Assembly (NCBI GenBank): GCA_015068645.1
Contig: SVKD01000009.1
Location: forward strand, 1 to 64,000
Direction: 5' to 3'
DNA: 64,000 nt
Origin: Oscillospiraceae bacterium
Lineage (GTDB): Bacteria > Bacillota > Clostridia > UMGS1840
The notes below the pieces were generated by a model, which had not been told where the DNA came from, ran no database searches, and saw only the letters and a program-made list of their open reading frames with translations. Each line of letters opens with the position of its first letter. Positions within the stretch are counted from its first letter, which is position 1. Positions 43,690 through 52,351 of this stretch are shown here, piece after piece. The position numbers and the translations under genes were made by a program.

Positions 43690-43734
43690 AAAAAAATCCC
43701 ATCTCCAAATAATGAAAACGGGATTCTTTTTTTC
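43690..43734 (-). terminator. Probable terminator after the pterin-binding methyltransferase gene
   Basis: AATCCC and GGGATT arms with a long, partly pairing loop (CAT/ATG inside), followed by seven T on the minus strand. It ends the six-gene run that begins at 51093. Confidence 0.6.
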
Positions 43735-43742
43735 TGCAATTT

Positions 43743-44537
43743 TTATTCTTCCGTACCACGGATTTCATCAATATAATCCATACAATACTCATCCTTGCCC
43801 AATAACGCATTGATGGCACGATAACTTTTTCTCATAGCATCGGGAGCAGGATCCATAATAGCACTGTCTAACCCCTGATACATTGCCATCGCCAAAAACG
43901 CAGTGTTTAACACCATTCGCTTCGGCAAACCAAAAGAAATATTGGAAAATCCACCGGTGGTTTTTACATTGGGATATGTTTCTTTTAAAAGACGCAAGGT
44001 TTCTAAGCAAAGTGCGGCATTATTGTCCCCTACCGCCAAAGCTTCTACCAACACATCGATGAAAATTCGTTCTTCTCCGATTCCGTTTGCCGCAAATTTC
44101 TCAATAATCTCTCCGGCATAGCGAACACGTTCTTCCGCTGTGTGAGGAATCCCAGCTTTGGGAATTGGTAATCCCACCACCATCATATCAGGATGGCTTT
44201 TGAATAAGTCCATCAGTTCATCAATACGCTCGGAAACGGTTACAGAATTGATAATGATGTTGCTGCCTTCTGCCGCTTCCACCGCCTTATGCACCACACT
44301 CACATTGGGAGTATCAATCATAATTCCCAGTTTGGAGTTCTTTTTTACCAAATCAATGGCATAAAGCATAGCATCCAGCTCCCCGTCCTGCAACACGGCG
44401 GTATTGATGTCAATATAAGTTGCTCCTGCGCTCTCCTGCTTTTTAATGAGTTCAATCAATGCATCATCGTCCTTCTTTTGGAAAAATTCCAACACAGATG
44501 GAATGGAGCTGTTTAATTTTTCAGAAATAATTAACAT
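43743..44537 (-). CDS. Pterin-binding (methyltetrahydrofolate) methyltransferase domain protein
   Basis: 264 residues. A dihydropteroate-synthase-like TIM barrel: IISEKLNSS at the start (as in MetH and AcsE), GATYIDINTA, IMIDTPNVSVVHKA, TTGGFSNISFGLPKR and MDPAPDAM. This is the methyl-THF:corrinoid domain of B12-dependent methionine synthase, here a separate gene. It lies 6 bases after the homocysteine-methyltransferase/MTHFR gene, together supplying two of the MetH activities. The cobalamin-binding and reactivation domains are not in the window. Confidence 0.9.
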   Translation of the reverse strand: MLIISEKLNSSIPSVLEFFQKKDDDALIELIKKQESAGATYIDINTAVLQDGELDAMLYAIDLVKKNSKLGIMIDTPNVSVVHKAVEAAEGSNIIINSVTVSERIDELMDLFKSHPDMMVVGLPIPKAGIPHTAEERVRYAGEIIEKFAANGIGEERIFIDVLVEALAVGDNNAALCLETLRLLKETYPNVKTTGGFSNISFGLPKRMVLNTAFLAMAMYQGLDSAIMDPAPDAMRKSYRAINALLGKDEYCMDYIDEIRGTEE

Positions 44538-44543
44538 TTTTTA

Positions 44544-46253
44544 CTAACCTTCTTTCAACGCTTTAATTTTGGCAAGCAACGATGCCACCAATTCGATTTT
44601 TCGAAGAGGCGTCATAATATAGAATCCATCGGCACAATCGTAAATGCGATGTATCATATTCATACTATATGCAACTGATGCCTGAATTACTTCGTCAGGC
44701 GACAGTTCTTTCAACTGTTCAATAAAGTCAGTCGGAATTTCAATGCCCGATACCTCATTATTTAAGAACATTGCATTTTTCCAGCCGGCAATCGGTAAAA
44801 TACCTGCCAGTATATAACAATCCAAATCCTCTTTGGCACGGCGATAATTTTCGGCTGCCTGCTTTGAAAAGATCGGTTGTGTCAAAAGCACTTTGGCTCC
44901 CGATGCAATTTTGGTTTTGGCACGGGAAAGCTCCTTCTCAAAATGAAGGGCATTCACATTGAGCGCTCCACAAACCGTATAAGGATTCTCGGGAAAAATT
45001 TCCTGATTTAAGTTGGAAATCAGATTCATCAATGTGTAGGAATTAAACTGGAAAACACCACCGTCACTACGGGAAATAGGGTCCCCTGTGACTACCAACA
45101 CATTATTTAGCTGCTCAATATTGGCGCCAATTAGGGCGCTTCTCATCGCAATATAGTTTTTATCACGACAGGAAAGATGTGGAAGCACCTCAATTTCCAC
45201 CTCACGCTTGATTTTGGCCGAAAGCATCAAACTGTCTGCACGGGTACGCGCTAAAGGGGAATCTGCCACCGTGATCAGATGGGCACCTGAATGCTTCATT
45301 TGTCGGGAAGCTTCCATCAGGAAAGAAACATCTGTGTCTACCGGCGGATCGATTTCCACGGCAAGCACCTTTTCCCCGCTTGCAAACAATTCTAAAAGGC
45401 GATTCTTTTGTATCGATTTTTCAGTCTGCTCCGAAACAGTTACTGCTTCTGCCTCGGGAATTGTTCCCTCAATAACGGCTTTCAAATGGTTGGGTGTAGT
45501 ACCGCAACAACCACCAAGCACAAAAACACCCAAAGAAGCGATAGCAAGCAGTTTTTCGCTATAATAAGAAATATTATTGGAATAGACGGTTCTGCCATTT
45601 AGTGCCTGGGGATATCCTGCATTGGGCATCGCAGAAAAAGAGGGATACTCCGAAAGATCAAGCCGGCTGATCAACCGATATAAATGGGCGGGTCCGCACT
45701 GACAATTTAATCCCACGATATCTGCATCTGCCGCCGCCAGTTTTAATAAACTCTTGTAAAAGTATCCTTTTTTGGTGTAACCATCCTGGGAAACACTAAA
45801 GGATACCAAAACAGTAGCAGAGGGTTCTTTTTCTCTCAGATAAGCAATCACACGACTTAAAGAACCATACTCTTGAAAGGTTTCAAACAAAAAATTCTTA
45901 GCACCGAGAGAAAGGAATACATCCACGTTTCGTTTGTATTCTGCTTCACTCTGTTCCCCATCAATATAACCGATATCACAAAACACCTGCACATTGGTAT
46001 CTTCAACAGCCCGGCAGGCAATCTGATAGCCTTTTGTTAACAGTTCCACAATCGTTTTTTCATCCGTTAACGAAAGATTCACTCCAAAGGTGTTTGTTTT
46101 AATAGCATTTACACCCACACCAACATAAGCCCTGTGAATTTCGGCTACACGCTCAGGAGCAGTAAGGTTAGCCAATTCGCAAGGCTCATCGGTATGAAAA
46201 ATTTCGGAATAATAGGTGCCAAAGGCTCCATCAAAATAAAAGGGGGGTTTCAC
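44544..46253 (-). CDS. Fused homocysteine S-methyltransferase and methylenetetrahydrofolate reductase
   Basis: 569 residues. Residues 1-280 are the homocysteine-binding barrel: FDGAFGTYYSEI, Cys in GLNCQCGPAHL (about 180) and the Cys pair in VLGGCCGTTPNH (about 245), together the zinc site. Residues about 290-569 are MTHFR-like: VEIDPPVDTDVSFLMEAS, then VTGDPIS and ILAGILPIAGWKNAMF. This is the YitJ-type fusion of Firmicutes. With the pterin-binding gene it forms a split methionine-synthase system that uses methyl groups made in the same protein. Start ATG; the Shine-Dalgarno sequence is weak (GGAACG). Confidence 0.93.
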   Translation of the reverse strand: MKPPFYFDGAFGTYYSEIFHTDEPCELANLTAPERVAEIHRAYVGVGVNAIKTNTFGVNLSLTDEKTIVELLTKGYQIACRAVEDTNVQVFCDIGYIDGEQSEAEYKRNVDVFLSLGAKNFLFETFQEYGSLSRVIAYLREKEPSATVLVSFSVSQDGYTKKGYFYKSLLKLAAADADIVGLNCQCGPAHLYRLISRLDLSEYPSFSAMPNAGYPQALNGRTVYSNNISYYSEKLLAIASLGVFVLGGCCGTTPNHLKAVIEGTIPEAEAVTVSEQTEKSIQKNRLLELFASGEKVLAVEIDPPVDTDVSFLMEASRQMKHSGAHLITVADSPLARTRADSLMLSAKIKREVEIEVLPHLSCRDKNYIAMRSALIGANIEQLNNVLVVTGDPISRSDGGVFQFNSYTLMNLISNLNQEIFPENPYTVCGALNVNALHFEKELSRAKTKIASGAKVLLTQPIFSKQAAENYRRAKEDLDCYILAGILPIAGWKNAMFLNNEVSGIEIPTDFIEQLKELSPDEVIQASVAYSMNMIHRIYDCADGFYIMTPLRKIELVASLLAKIKALKEG

Positions 46254-46271
46254 AATCGTTCCTTTCGGGAA

Positions 46272-48626
46272 TTACATTCCCTCATTTAATTTCATTTCGT
46301 AATACTGTTCTTTGGTAATTAACACCTGTCTGGGTTTGCTGCCCTCAGAGGGACCAACAATGCCTCGTTCTTCCATCTGGTCCACAATTCTTGCAGCTCT
46401 GGAATAGCCAAGTTTAAACCGACGCTGTAATTTGGACACAGATGCTTCCCCAAGTTCTACCACAAATTCGATACAGTCCGGCAACATTTGGTCTGCATCT
46501 CCTGCATCGGAAGTGGCGGAAGGACCGTCTTTGGCACCTGCAGTTTCAATATGAGAAATTACATCGTCATCGTAATTTGCTTCTGTATTCTGTTTTAAGA
46601 AATCCACAATCTGTTCCACTTCTTTATCGGTGATCAGAGCTCCCTGCACACGAATGGGTTTAGATTCGCCAATGGGTGCATAAAGCATATCCCCTTTCCC
46701 CAGAAGTTTTTCCGCACCGCCCATATCCAGAATGGTTCTGGAGTCAATCTGAGAAGACACGGCAAATGCAATACGAGAAGGCATATTTGCTTTAATCAGA
46801 CCGGTGATAACATCAACAGAGGGACGCTGAGTTGCAATAATTAAATGCATACCTGCTGCTCTGGCAAGCTGCGCCAGACGGCAGATATATTCTTCCACTT
46901 CTTTTGGGGATGCCATCATCAAATCGGCAAGCTCGTCCACGATGATGACGATTTTAGGCAACGGATTTTCGCCGTTTGCAACCTGATGCTCATTGTAGCT
47001 ATCCAAATCACGAACATTGGCTTTTTCAAACAGATTATAACGGTTGAGCATTTCCATAACTGCCCAGTTTAAGGCACCTGCCGCTTTTCTGGGGTCAGTT
47101 ACCACAGGAATCAAAAGATGTGGAATCCCGTTATAAACAGATAATTCCACCACTTTGGGGTCAATCATAATCATTTTTACTTCTTCCGGACTTGCTTTAT
47201 ACAAGATAGAAGTAATCAAAGAGTTAATGCACACACTCTTACCGGAACCGGTAGCCCCTGCAATCAGACAATGGGGCATTTTGGCAATATCCCCAACCAC
47301 GGTAGTACCTGCAATGTCTTTCCCAACTGCAAAAGATACCTTGGATTTATGCTCCATAAATTCACTGGAGGCTATGACATCACGCACAAATACAGGCATA
47401 ACCTTCTGATTGGCAATTTCCACCCCGATTACGGTTTTCCCGGGAACAGGAGCAATACGAATTCCTTTTGCCGCCATACGAAGTGCAATATCATCGCTAA
47501 GACCCATAATTTTAGAAATCTTTACCCCAACCTGAGGACGGATTTCATATCGGGTAACAGAAGGACCTTCCTGAACGCTTACCACTTCTGCCTCCACGCC
47601 AAATTCCCGCAGTGTGGTAACCAAACGAATTGCATTTTCATTCAATTCTTCTTTGGTTAAACCGGTGGGGCGATTGATTCCTTTATTCAGAAAATCAATA
47701 GAAGGATATATATATTCCTTCACCTCTTGCTCTTTTGCTTCATTCAATTCCTGGGCTACACTTGCAATTTCCTGATTGGAAAGCGCAGGTTTTTTATTGG
47801 GTTCCGATTGTGCAGAAGTTGCAGACATCAACTCAGGATCTTTCAGATCATCTTCGGGCGTCGCAAATTTTTCGATGATCACATCTGCATTTTCGGCAAT
47901 GTCCATCGTGATATCAACATCCAGGGTGTTTCTCTTAATTTCTTCCCGAATCACTTCATCAGATCGAACTTTATCGGTTTCCACACCGGGTACACGGAAT
48001 ATTTTGGAAGTTTTTTTCTGCAAAAATGTTTTGCGGAACCATTCTGTAAACTTCCCGAATACGGTACCGATAATTTCATTGAACATCACAAATAATCCGC
48101 CTAAAAGAACAAGCACTACAAACACTTTGTCTGCCCATCCCAATAAACCGGTTACGATGCTGCCCAGATAAGAGCCTAACAAGCCGCCGTTATTTCCAAG
48201 CTGAGCTTCTTGCATAATGGTTCCCCAGGCCTTTAATGATAAGTCTGCCACTTCACAGTCATGCAACACGTGACCTGCCATTGCAATCACGGGCATCATT
48301 ACAAATGCAGTGATAATTTTTCCACGGGATTCTCCGGTTTTGATGTAGATCAGATTCATAATCATAATATACACCAAAAGAATCGGCACATAATATACTC
48401 CGTCGCCAACAAACGCACAAAGGAGCCACTTTACAAGAGAACCCAATCCCCCTGCGGAAGAACTGAATACACTAAAAAACAAATATACAATCAAAGCGAA
48501 ACCGCCCACGACTTTCAGAAAAAAAGAAACCCTGGGATCCAACTTCAACTGAGCGGATTTCTTTTTGGAAGCAGTACGGGATTTTCGTCTTGCCGGAGTT
48601 GATTTTTTTCTTTTCTTCGTTGCCAT
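46272..48626 (-). CDS. ftsK: DNA translocase FtsK/SpoIIIE
   Basis: 784 residues. Lys/Arg-rich N-terminus, four membrane helices (about 30-175), a linker, then the hexameric motor with Walker A GATGSGKSVCIN (about residue 459), Walker B IVIIVDELADLMM and IATQRPSVDVITG. The C-terminal winged helix (gamma domain, RRFKLGYSRAARIVDQMEE) reads DNA polarity signals. It clears chromosome from the division or sporulation septum. Only one copy is in the window, so whether it serves both vegetative division and spore chromosome transfer cannot be told. Part of the run 51093-43743. Confidence 0.96.
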   Translation of the reverse strand: MATKKRKKSTPARRKSRTASKKKSAQLKLDPRVSFFLKVVGGFALIVYLFFSVFSSSAGGLGSLVKWLLCAFVGDGVYYVPILLVYIMIMNLIYIKTGESRGKIITAFVMMPVIAMAGHVLHDCEVADLSLKAWGTIMQEAQLGNNGGLLGSYLGSIVTGLLGWADKVFVVLVLLGGLFVMFNEIIGTVFGKFTEWFRKTFLQKKTSKIFRVPGVETDKVRSDEVIREEIKRNTLDVDITMDIAENADVIIEKFATPEDDLKDPELMSATSAQSEPNKKPALSNQEIASVAQELNEAKEQEVKEYIYPSIDFLNKGINRPTGLTKEELNENAIRLVTTLREFGVEAEVVSVQEGPSVTRYEIRPQVGVKISKIMGLSDDIALRMAAKGIRIAPVPGKTVIGVEIANQKVMPVFVRDVIASSEFMEHKSKVSFAVGKDIAGTTVVGDIAKMPHCLIAGATGSGKSVCINSLITSILYKASPEEVKMIMIDPKVVELSVYNGIPHLLIPVVTDPRKAAGALNWAVMEMLNRYNLFEKANVRDLDSYNEHQVANGENPLPKIVIIVDELADLMMASPKEVEEYICRLAQLARAAGMHLIIATQRPSVDVITGLIKANMPSRIAFAVSSQIDSRTILDMGGAEKLLGKGDMLYAPIGESKPIRVQGALITDKEVEQIVDFLKQNTEANYDDDVISHIETAGAKDGPSATSDAGDADQMLPDCIEFVVELGEASVSKLQRRFKLGYSRAARIVDQMEERGIVGPSEGSKPRQVLITKEQYYEMKLNEGM

Positions 48627-48641
48627 GAAATAAAATCCTTT

Positions 48642-49583
48642 CTATCCTCTAAGTTGTATCATCGTAATAAACACGCCTAAAATCAAACAATAAATGCCAA
48701 AGCGCTTACACCAGTTTCTGCGCACCGCTTTTCGCATAACGCCAATAAAAAACACGCCGCTGGCAAAGGCTGCTATCATTCCCAAAAGATAGGGAATCCA
48801 ATTAATCACAATCCCATCTCGAATCACGGTAACCGTTTGCATCAGAATTTTCACGGTTAAAACAGGAATGGTAGCTAAAAATGCATATTTTACAGTGAAA
48901 TCTCTGCGAAAGCCCGCTAAAAGACCACCCATAACCGTTAAAGAGCAGCGGGAAATTCCCGGAATCACGGATGCCAACTGAAAAGCACCCACTACCGCTC
49001 CTTTTTTCAACACATCTTTAGGACCGTCTGCCTCTAAAGATGACAAAATCGCTGAACGTTTTTCTTCCTTGGACTCTGCTTCTACCACAACCGTCTCACC
49101 GCTATCCGCTTGATTTACCGATTTTCTTCGTCTTCCGGTTCCGATGGAATCAATGAACAGATTACAAATCCCCGTCACCATCAGCGTAAAGGCTATGACG
49201 CTGAGCTTGGAAAAATTCATTTCCATATAATCCATCAAGAACACTGCAGGTACCAAAAATGATGTGGTTACCACCAGCATATAAAGCAGTTGACGATACG
49301 GCCTGTTGGTATGTATGGAAAAACGCTTGTGAATAATGTCTCCGATACACATCATAAACTCTCGCCCGATACGTTTGATATCCGAATAGAACACAAATAT
49401 GATGGCAGCAAGCGTACCAAGGCGCAGCATAATATCAAAACTCAGTGTAGGTGAAAAAAGCTCCGCTCCAAACACTGTTTGATTATAATTTTGTATCATC
49501 GCAAGATGGCCGCCGCCGGAAATCGGTAAAAACTCCGTTGCCCCTTGGATGATACCGAAAAACAGGGCTATTATAAGCTCCAT
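48642..49583 (-). CDS. uppP: Undecaprenyl-diphosphatase, BacA/UppP type, with inserted loop
   Basis: 313 residues against about 270 usual. The active-site regions are recognisable: GATEFLPISGGGHLAM (Glu 17, Ser 22, His 26) and VIPGISRCSLTVMGG (Arg 212), though both deviate from the usual SSTGH and SRSG patterns. The extra length is a charged Ser/Glu/Lys-rich segment at about 150-190. It recycles undecaprenyl diphosphate for wall synthesis. Genes for tagA-type wall glycosylation and FtsK surround it. Confidence 0.9.
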   Translation of the reverse strand: MELIIALFFGIIQGATEFLPISGGGHLAMIQNYNQTVFGAELFSPTLSFDIMLRLGTLAAIIFVFYSDIKRIGREFMMCIGDIIHKRFSIHTNRPYRQLLYMLVVTTSFLVPAVFLMDYMEMNFSKLSVIAFTLMVTGICNLFIDSIGTGRRRKSVNQADSGETVVVEAESKEEKRSAILSSLEADGPKDVLKKGAVVGAFQLASVIPGISRCSLTVMGGLLAGFRRDFTVKYAFLATIPVLTVKILMQTVTVIRDGIVINWIPYLLGMIAAFASGVFFIGVMRKAVRRNWCKRFGIYCLILGVFITMIQLRG

Positions 49584-49598
49584 AAATCGTTCTCCTTT

Positions 49599-50333
49599 TT
49601 ACTTTACCAGATAACGCTCTTGCATCTCTTTGCGTTTACCGCAACTCATACTGCCTTCCGGACAAACACCATTCACACATTTGGGTCCGGCGTGAGAGAA
49701 AATCACAGGAGCTACTTCACGAACTTTCCATAAAATAGCATCAGCCAATGCCTGAATTTCCCACTGCGCACGGTTACAACAACGATGCTGAAAGAAATTG
49801 AGTAAGCTTCTTGCGTTAAAGGTCATAACAAGTTTGGTTTCACAAGCATTGGGAAGCACAAAACGAGCATCTTCAATGGCTTTTTTCTTCGCCGCTTTTT
49901 CATCCATTGTGGCAACGTGTTTCTGATATAACACATCAGTCAGTTTTTCGTATGCTTCGCCGATTTGTGCCATTGTTTTATCATAGAGCGCCTTTGCAGC
50001 GGGATCTTCAGCAATCTCGGGCGGCGTGATATATTCATAGTTTGCTTCCTCTACATACCGCTGAGATTTTACGCTGTAAGATGCCATTCTGTGACGGGTC
50101 AGCTGAGCCAGCAACGAACGGCTTACGCCTTCCACTGCAAAGGTAAATGTGATATGTTCTAAAGGACTCTCGTGTCCTAAAGCGGTTAAATGTTCTAAAA
50201 ATTTGGTGGTTTTTTCTTCATCCAGTTTATCTAAAATATTTTCAGCACCACTGTTGGAATAACACATTTTAGCAGCAGCAGCCACCACTTTTTCAGGATT
50301 GGGCGTGTGAGAAATTAAAATGACTTTTAACAT
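49599..50333 (-). CDS. thyX: FAD-dependent thymidylate synthase
   Basis: 244 residues. Signature RHRMASYSVKSQRYVEE fits the ThyX RHR-x7-S motif. LVMTFNARSLLNFFQHRCC and REVAPVIFSHAGP are further conserved parts. It makes dTMP from dUMP with methylene-THF and FAD/NAD(P)H. A C-terminal Cys-rich extension (GPKCVNGVCPEGSMSCG) is visible. ATG with GGAGCG upstream; part of the same operon. Confidence 0.96.
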   Translation of the reverse strand: MLKVILISHTPNPEKVVAAAAKMCYSNSGAENILDKLDEEKTTKFLEHLTALGHESPLEHITFTFAVEGVSRSLLAQLTRHRMASYSVKSQRYVEEANYEYITPPEIAEDPAAKALYDKTMAQIGEAYEKLTDVLYQKHVATMDEKAAKKKAIEDARFVLPNACETKLVMTFNARSLLNFFQHRCCNRAQWEIQALADAILWKVREVAPVIFSHAGPKCVNGVCPEGSMSCGKRKEMQERYLVK

Positions 50334-50337
50334 ATGT

Positions 50338-51093
50338 TTACGCTCCTTTTCGTTTGTTTTGTTTGATAAGACGTTTGCGTCTCCTCTTTTCTAAAATGAT
50401 TTGCCATAAAAATCTGGGTAATGCCAACATTCTGACAAAACGACTGGGTTGTTTGCACAAACGGTAAAACCATTCCAGATGCAATTTAATGAAAATATCC
50501 GGTGCACGTTTTACCACACCTGCAAACACATCCATACTGCCGCCGATACCTAAGAAAGTTGTGCCGGAAAACAAATGCTTATTCTCATAAATCCATTCTT
50601 CCTGCTTTCTGGCACCCAGACAAACAAAAACCACCTGGGGATTTGCCCGGGCAATTTTTTCGCCCACCGGTTCTTTAAAATAACCGTTCTGGGTTCCCAC
50701 AATTTGAATCCCCGGATATTTTTTTAAAATATTGTCTTTGGCAAGAGCGCAGACCTCTTCACGGGATCCAAACAGATAAAGCCGGATTCCCTCTTTGGCA
50801 CCTTCTTCCAAAAGCTGACAAGCAATATCATACCCGGCGGCACGTTCCTTTAAAGGTGTGCCCAACATTTTGGCTCCCTTCACCACGCCGATGCCGTCCG
50901 CAGTTAAAATGTCGGCAGAATTTAAAAGGTTCATCAAATTTTCATCTTTTCTGAACTGCTCAATAATTTCAGAATTCGGGGTATACACCACGGTGTTTTC
51001 TCCATTTTTGATGCGAGAAATAATTTCTGAAACAATTTCCGAAATGGTAGCATTGGAAATTTGCGCGCCAAGCACATCCACTTTTTCAAACAC
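50338..51093 (-). CDS. WecG/TagA/CpsF-family glycosyltransferase
   Basis: 251 residues. TAGA-type fold with ADGIGVVKGAKMLGTPLKER (catalytic Asp region), LFGSREEV, PQVVFVCLGARKQEEWI and FLGIGGSMDVFAG near the end, then a basic tail. TagA adds N-acetylmannosamine in wall teichoic-acid linkage; related enzymes act in exopolysaccharide synthesis. GTG start with GGAGGGT. First gene of a six-gene minus-strand run. Confidence 0.92.
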   Translation of the reverse strand: MFEKVDVLGAQISNATISEIVSEIISRIKNGENTVVYTPNSEIIEQFRKDENLMNLLNSADILTADGIGVVKGAKMLGTPLKERAAGYDIACQLLEEGAKEGIRLYLFGSREEVCALAKDNILKKYPGIQIVGTQNGYFKEPVGEKIARANPQVVFVCLGARKQEEWIYENKHLFSGTTFLGIGGSMDVFAGVVKRAPDIFIKLHLEWFYRLCKQPSRFVRMLALPRFLWQIILEKRRRKRLIKQNKRKGA

Positions 51094-51220
51094 GGTGCAC
51101 CCTCCTTAGTTTGGTTCATAAAATATCAGTATATATTATATCATTATATTAAGAAAAAAGCAACCTTTATTTCTAAATTTTACAAAAAGACCTGATTCCT
51201 ATCAATTCTCTGTATTTTTC

Positions 51221-51249
51221 TTGACTATTCGCAGTATTTTGCTCATAAT
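51221..51249 (+). promoter_or_regulatory. Sigma-A promoter of the amidase-holin operon
   Basis: TTGACT, 17-base spacer, CATAAT, 55 bases before the GTG start. Confidence 0.7.
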
Positions 51250-51303
51250 AACACGGGACAAATAAAAGGTCGCTTTTTCTTACGATTGAAGGAGGTGTTA
51301 TAT

Positions 51304-51993
51304 GTGAAAATTTGTATTGACGCAGGTCACAATCATTCCGGCTGGGATACAGGTGCTCAAGCGAACGGTCTAAGAGAACAAGACATCACTTATCGGATTG
51401 CTGTGTTACTTCAACAAAAACTGCAATCTAATGGGATTCAAACCGTGATGACCAGAAAAAGTGAAACCGAGAATCTGGGCAATTCTGTCAACAGCAGTTT
51501 AAAAAAACGAGCTGAAATTCCCAACAATGAAACCTGTGATTATTTTATTTCAATTCACTGCAACGCAGGCGGCGGAACAGGCACAGAGGTTCTGGTTGTT
51601 CAAAAAGGAGGGCAGGCAGAGCAACTGGCATCAGCCGTCCTGCAATCATTAACAAAGGACTTATCCTTACGCTCTCGAGGTGTGAAGGAAGCTAATCTGC
51701 TGGTACTCAGAGAAACCGTCTGCCCTGCCATTTTAGTGGAAACTGCTTTTTTGGATGACCCCACAGATGCCGCTCTGTTGAGAAATAATCCGGAAATATT
51801 TGCCTCGGCAATTTCAAAGGGCGTGCTAAAACATCTTAATATCACTCCAACAGATGAATTATCTACTCTCAAAGAATTGCTTTCCGACAAATGGGGGTTA
51901 GACAATTCTGCTGCTGTATTCACATTGTTGGATCAGCACCCCTACCGCAAAGACCTATACAAAAAACTTCTGAAAAGTTACGAAAAGGAGTAA
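51304..51993 (+). CDS. N-acetylmuramoyl-L-alanine amidase (Amidase_3), no signal peptide
   Basis: About 229 residues from the GTG at 51304; a TTG frame at 51286 contains the ribosome site AGGAGG and is rejected. Zinc ligands: His in CIDAGHNHSGWD, Glu in LREQDIT, His in FISIHCNAGGG, and the catalytic Glu in AILVETAFLDD. The C-terminal 45 residues (TLKELLSDKWGLDNSA) form a small helical domain. With no secretion signal and a holin-like gene 3 bases later, it resembles phage or mother-cell lysis pairs. It cleaves the amide between muramic acid and the stem peptide. Confidence 0.92.
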   Translation: MKICIDAGHNHSGWDTGAQANGLREQDITYRIAVLLQQKLQSNGIQTVMTRKSETENLGNSVNSSLKKRAEIPNNETCDYFISIHCNAGGGTGTEVLVVQKGGQAEQLASAVLQSLTKDLSLRSRGVKEANLLVLRETVCPAILVETAFLDDPTDAALLRNNPEIFASAISKGVLKHLNITPTDELSTLKELLSDKWGLDNSAAVFTLLDQHPYRKDLYKKLLKSYEKE

Positions 51994-51996
51994 GCC

Positions 51997-52215
51997 GTGG
52001 ATTTACAAGCACTTTTGGAGCTTGTGATGGGGCAAGGCGTATTTGCCGCGCTTTTTATCTGGTTATTTTTTACCTATCAAAAGGAATCCAGAGAACGAGA
52101 AGAAAGGCTAATGTCGATTGTTGATAGTCAGGCTGAAAAGCTGGAGAAAATTTCAACCACATTAGAAAAGATTTCTCAGGATATCCAATCTGTCACCAAA
52201 GCACAAGATTCCTAA
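51997..52215 (+). CDS. BhlA/UviB-family holin-like peptide
   Basis: 72 residues: one membrane helix (GQGVFAALFIWLFFTY, about 12-27) followed by a charged coiled coil (KLEKISTTLEKISQDIQ). This is the BhlA/UviB design, proposed as holins that release amidases. GTG start, AAAGGAG upstream, 3 bases after the amidase. A terminator follows, so the two genes are a closed unit. Confidence 0.88.
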   Translation: MDLQALLELVMGQGVFAALFIWLFFTYQKESREREERLMSIVDSQAEKLEKISTTLEKISQDIQSVTKAQDS

Positions 52216-52223
52216 GAAAAAAA

Positions 52224-52256
52224 GGCATGTCCCAAAATTATGGGGCATGTCTTTTT
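52224..52256 (+). terminator. Terminator after the holin gene
   Basis: GGCATGTCCC and GGGGCATGTC pair over ten bases (two G-T), then CTTTTT. Confidence 0.85.
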
Positions 52257-52261
52257 CTATA

Positions 52262-52289
52262 TTGACATTTCTTGGTTATATGATATAAT
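52262..52289 (+). promoter_or_regulatory. Sigma-A promoter with extended -10
   Basis: TTGACA, 16-base spacer, TGATATAAT (extended -10), about 60 bases before the lipoprotein start at 52352. Confidence 0.85.
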
Positions 52290-52351
52290 ATAAATAAGCG
52301 GTTAACACCGTGATAAATCCGACAAAAATTTCAGAAAGGCAGGTATTTCCT

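Noticed and set aside
47155-48602. Several plus-strand open frames opposite ftsK
   Set aside because: They overlap a full-length, well-conserved gene, lack ribosome sites and have low-quality composition; antisense shadows.
51304-52215. Prophage, suggested by amidase plus holin
   Set aside because: No capsid, portal, terminase or integrase genes in the window; the neighbours are housekeeping and sporulation genes.
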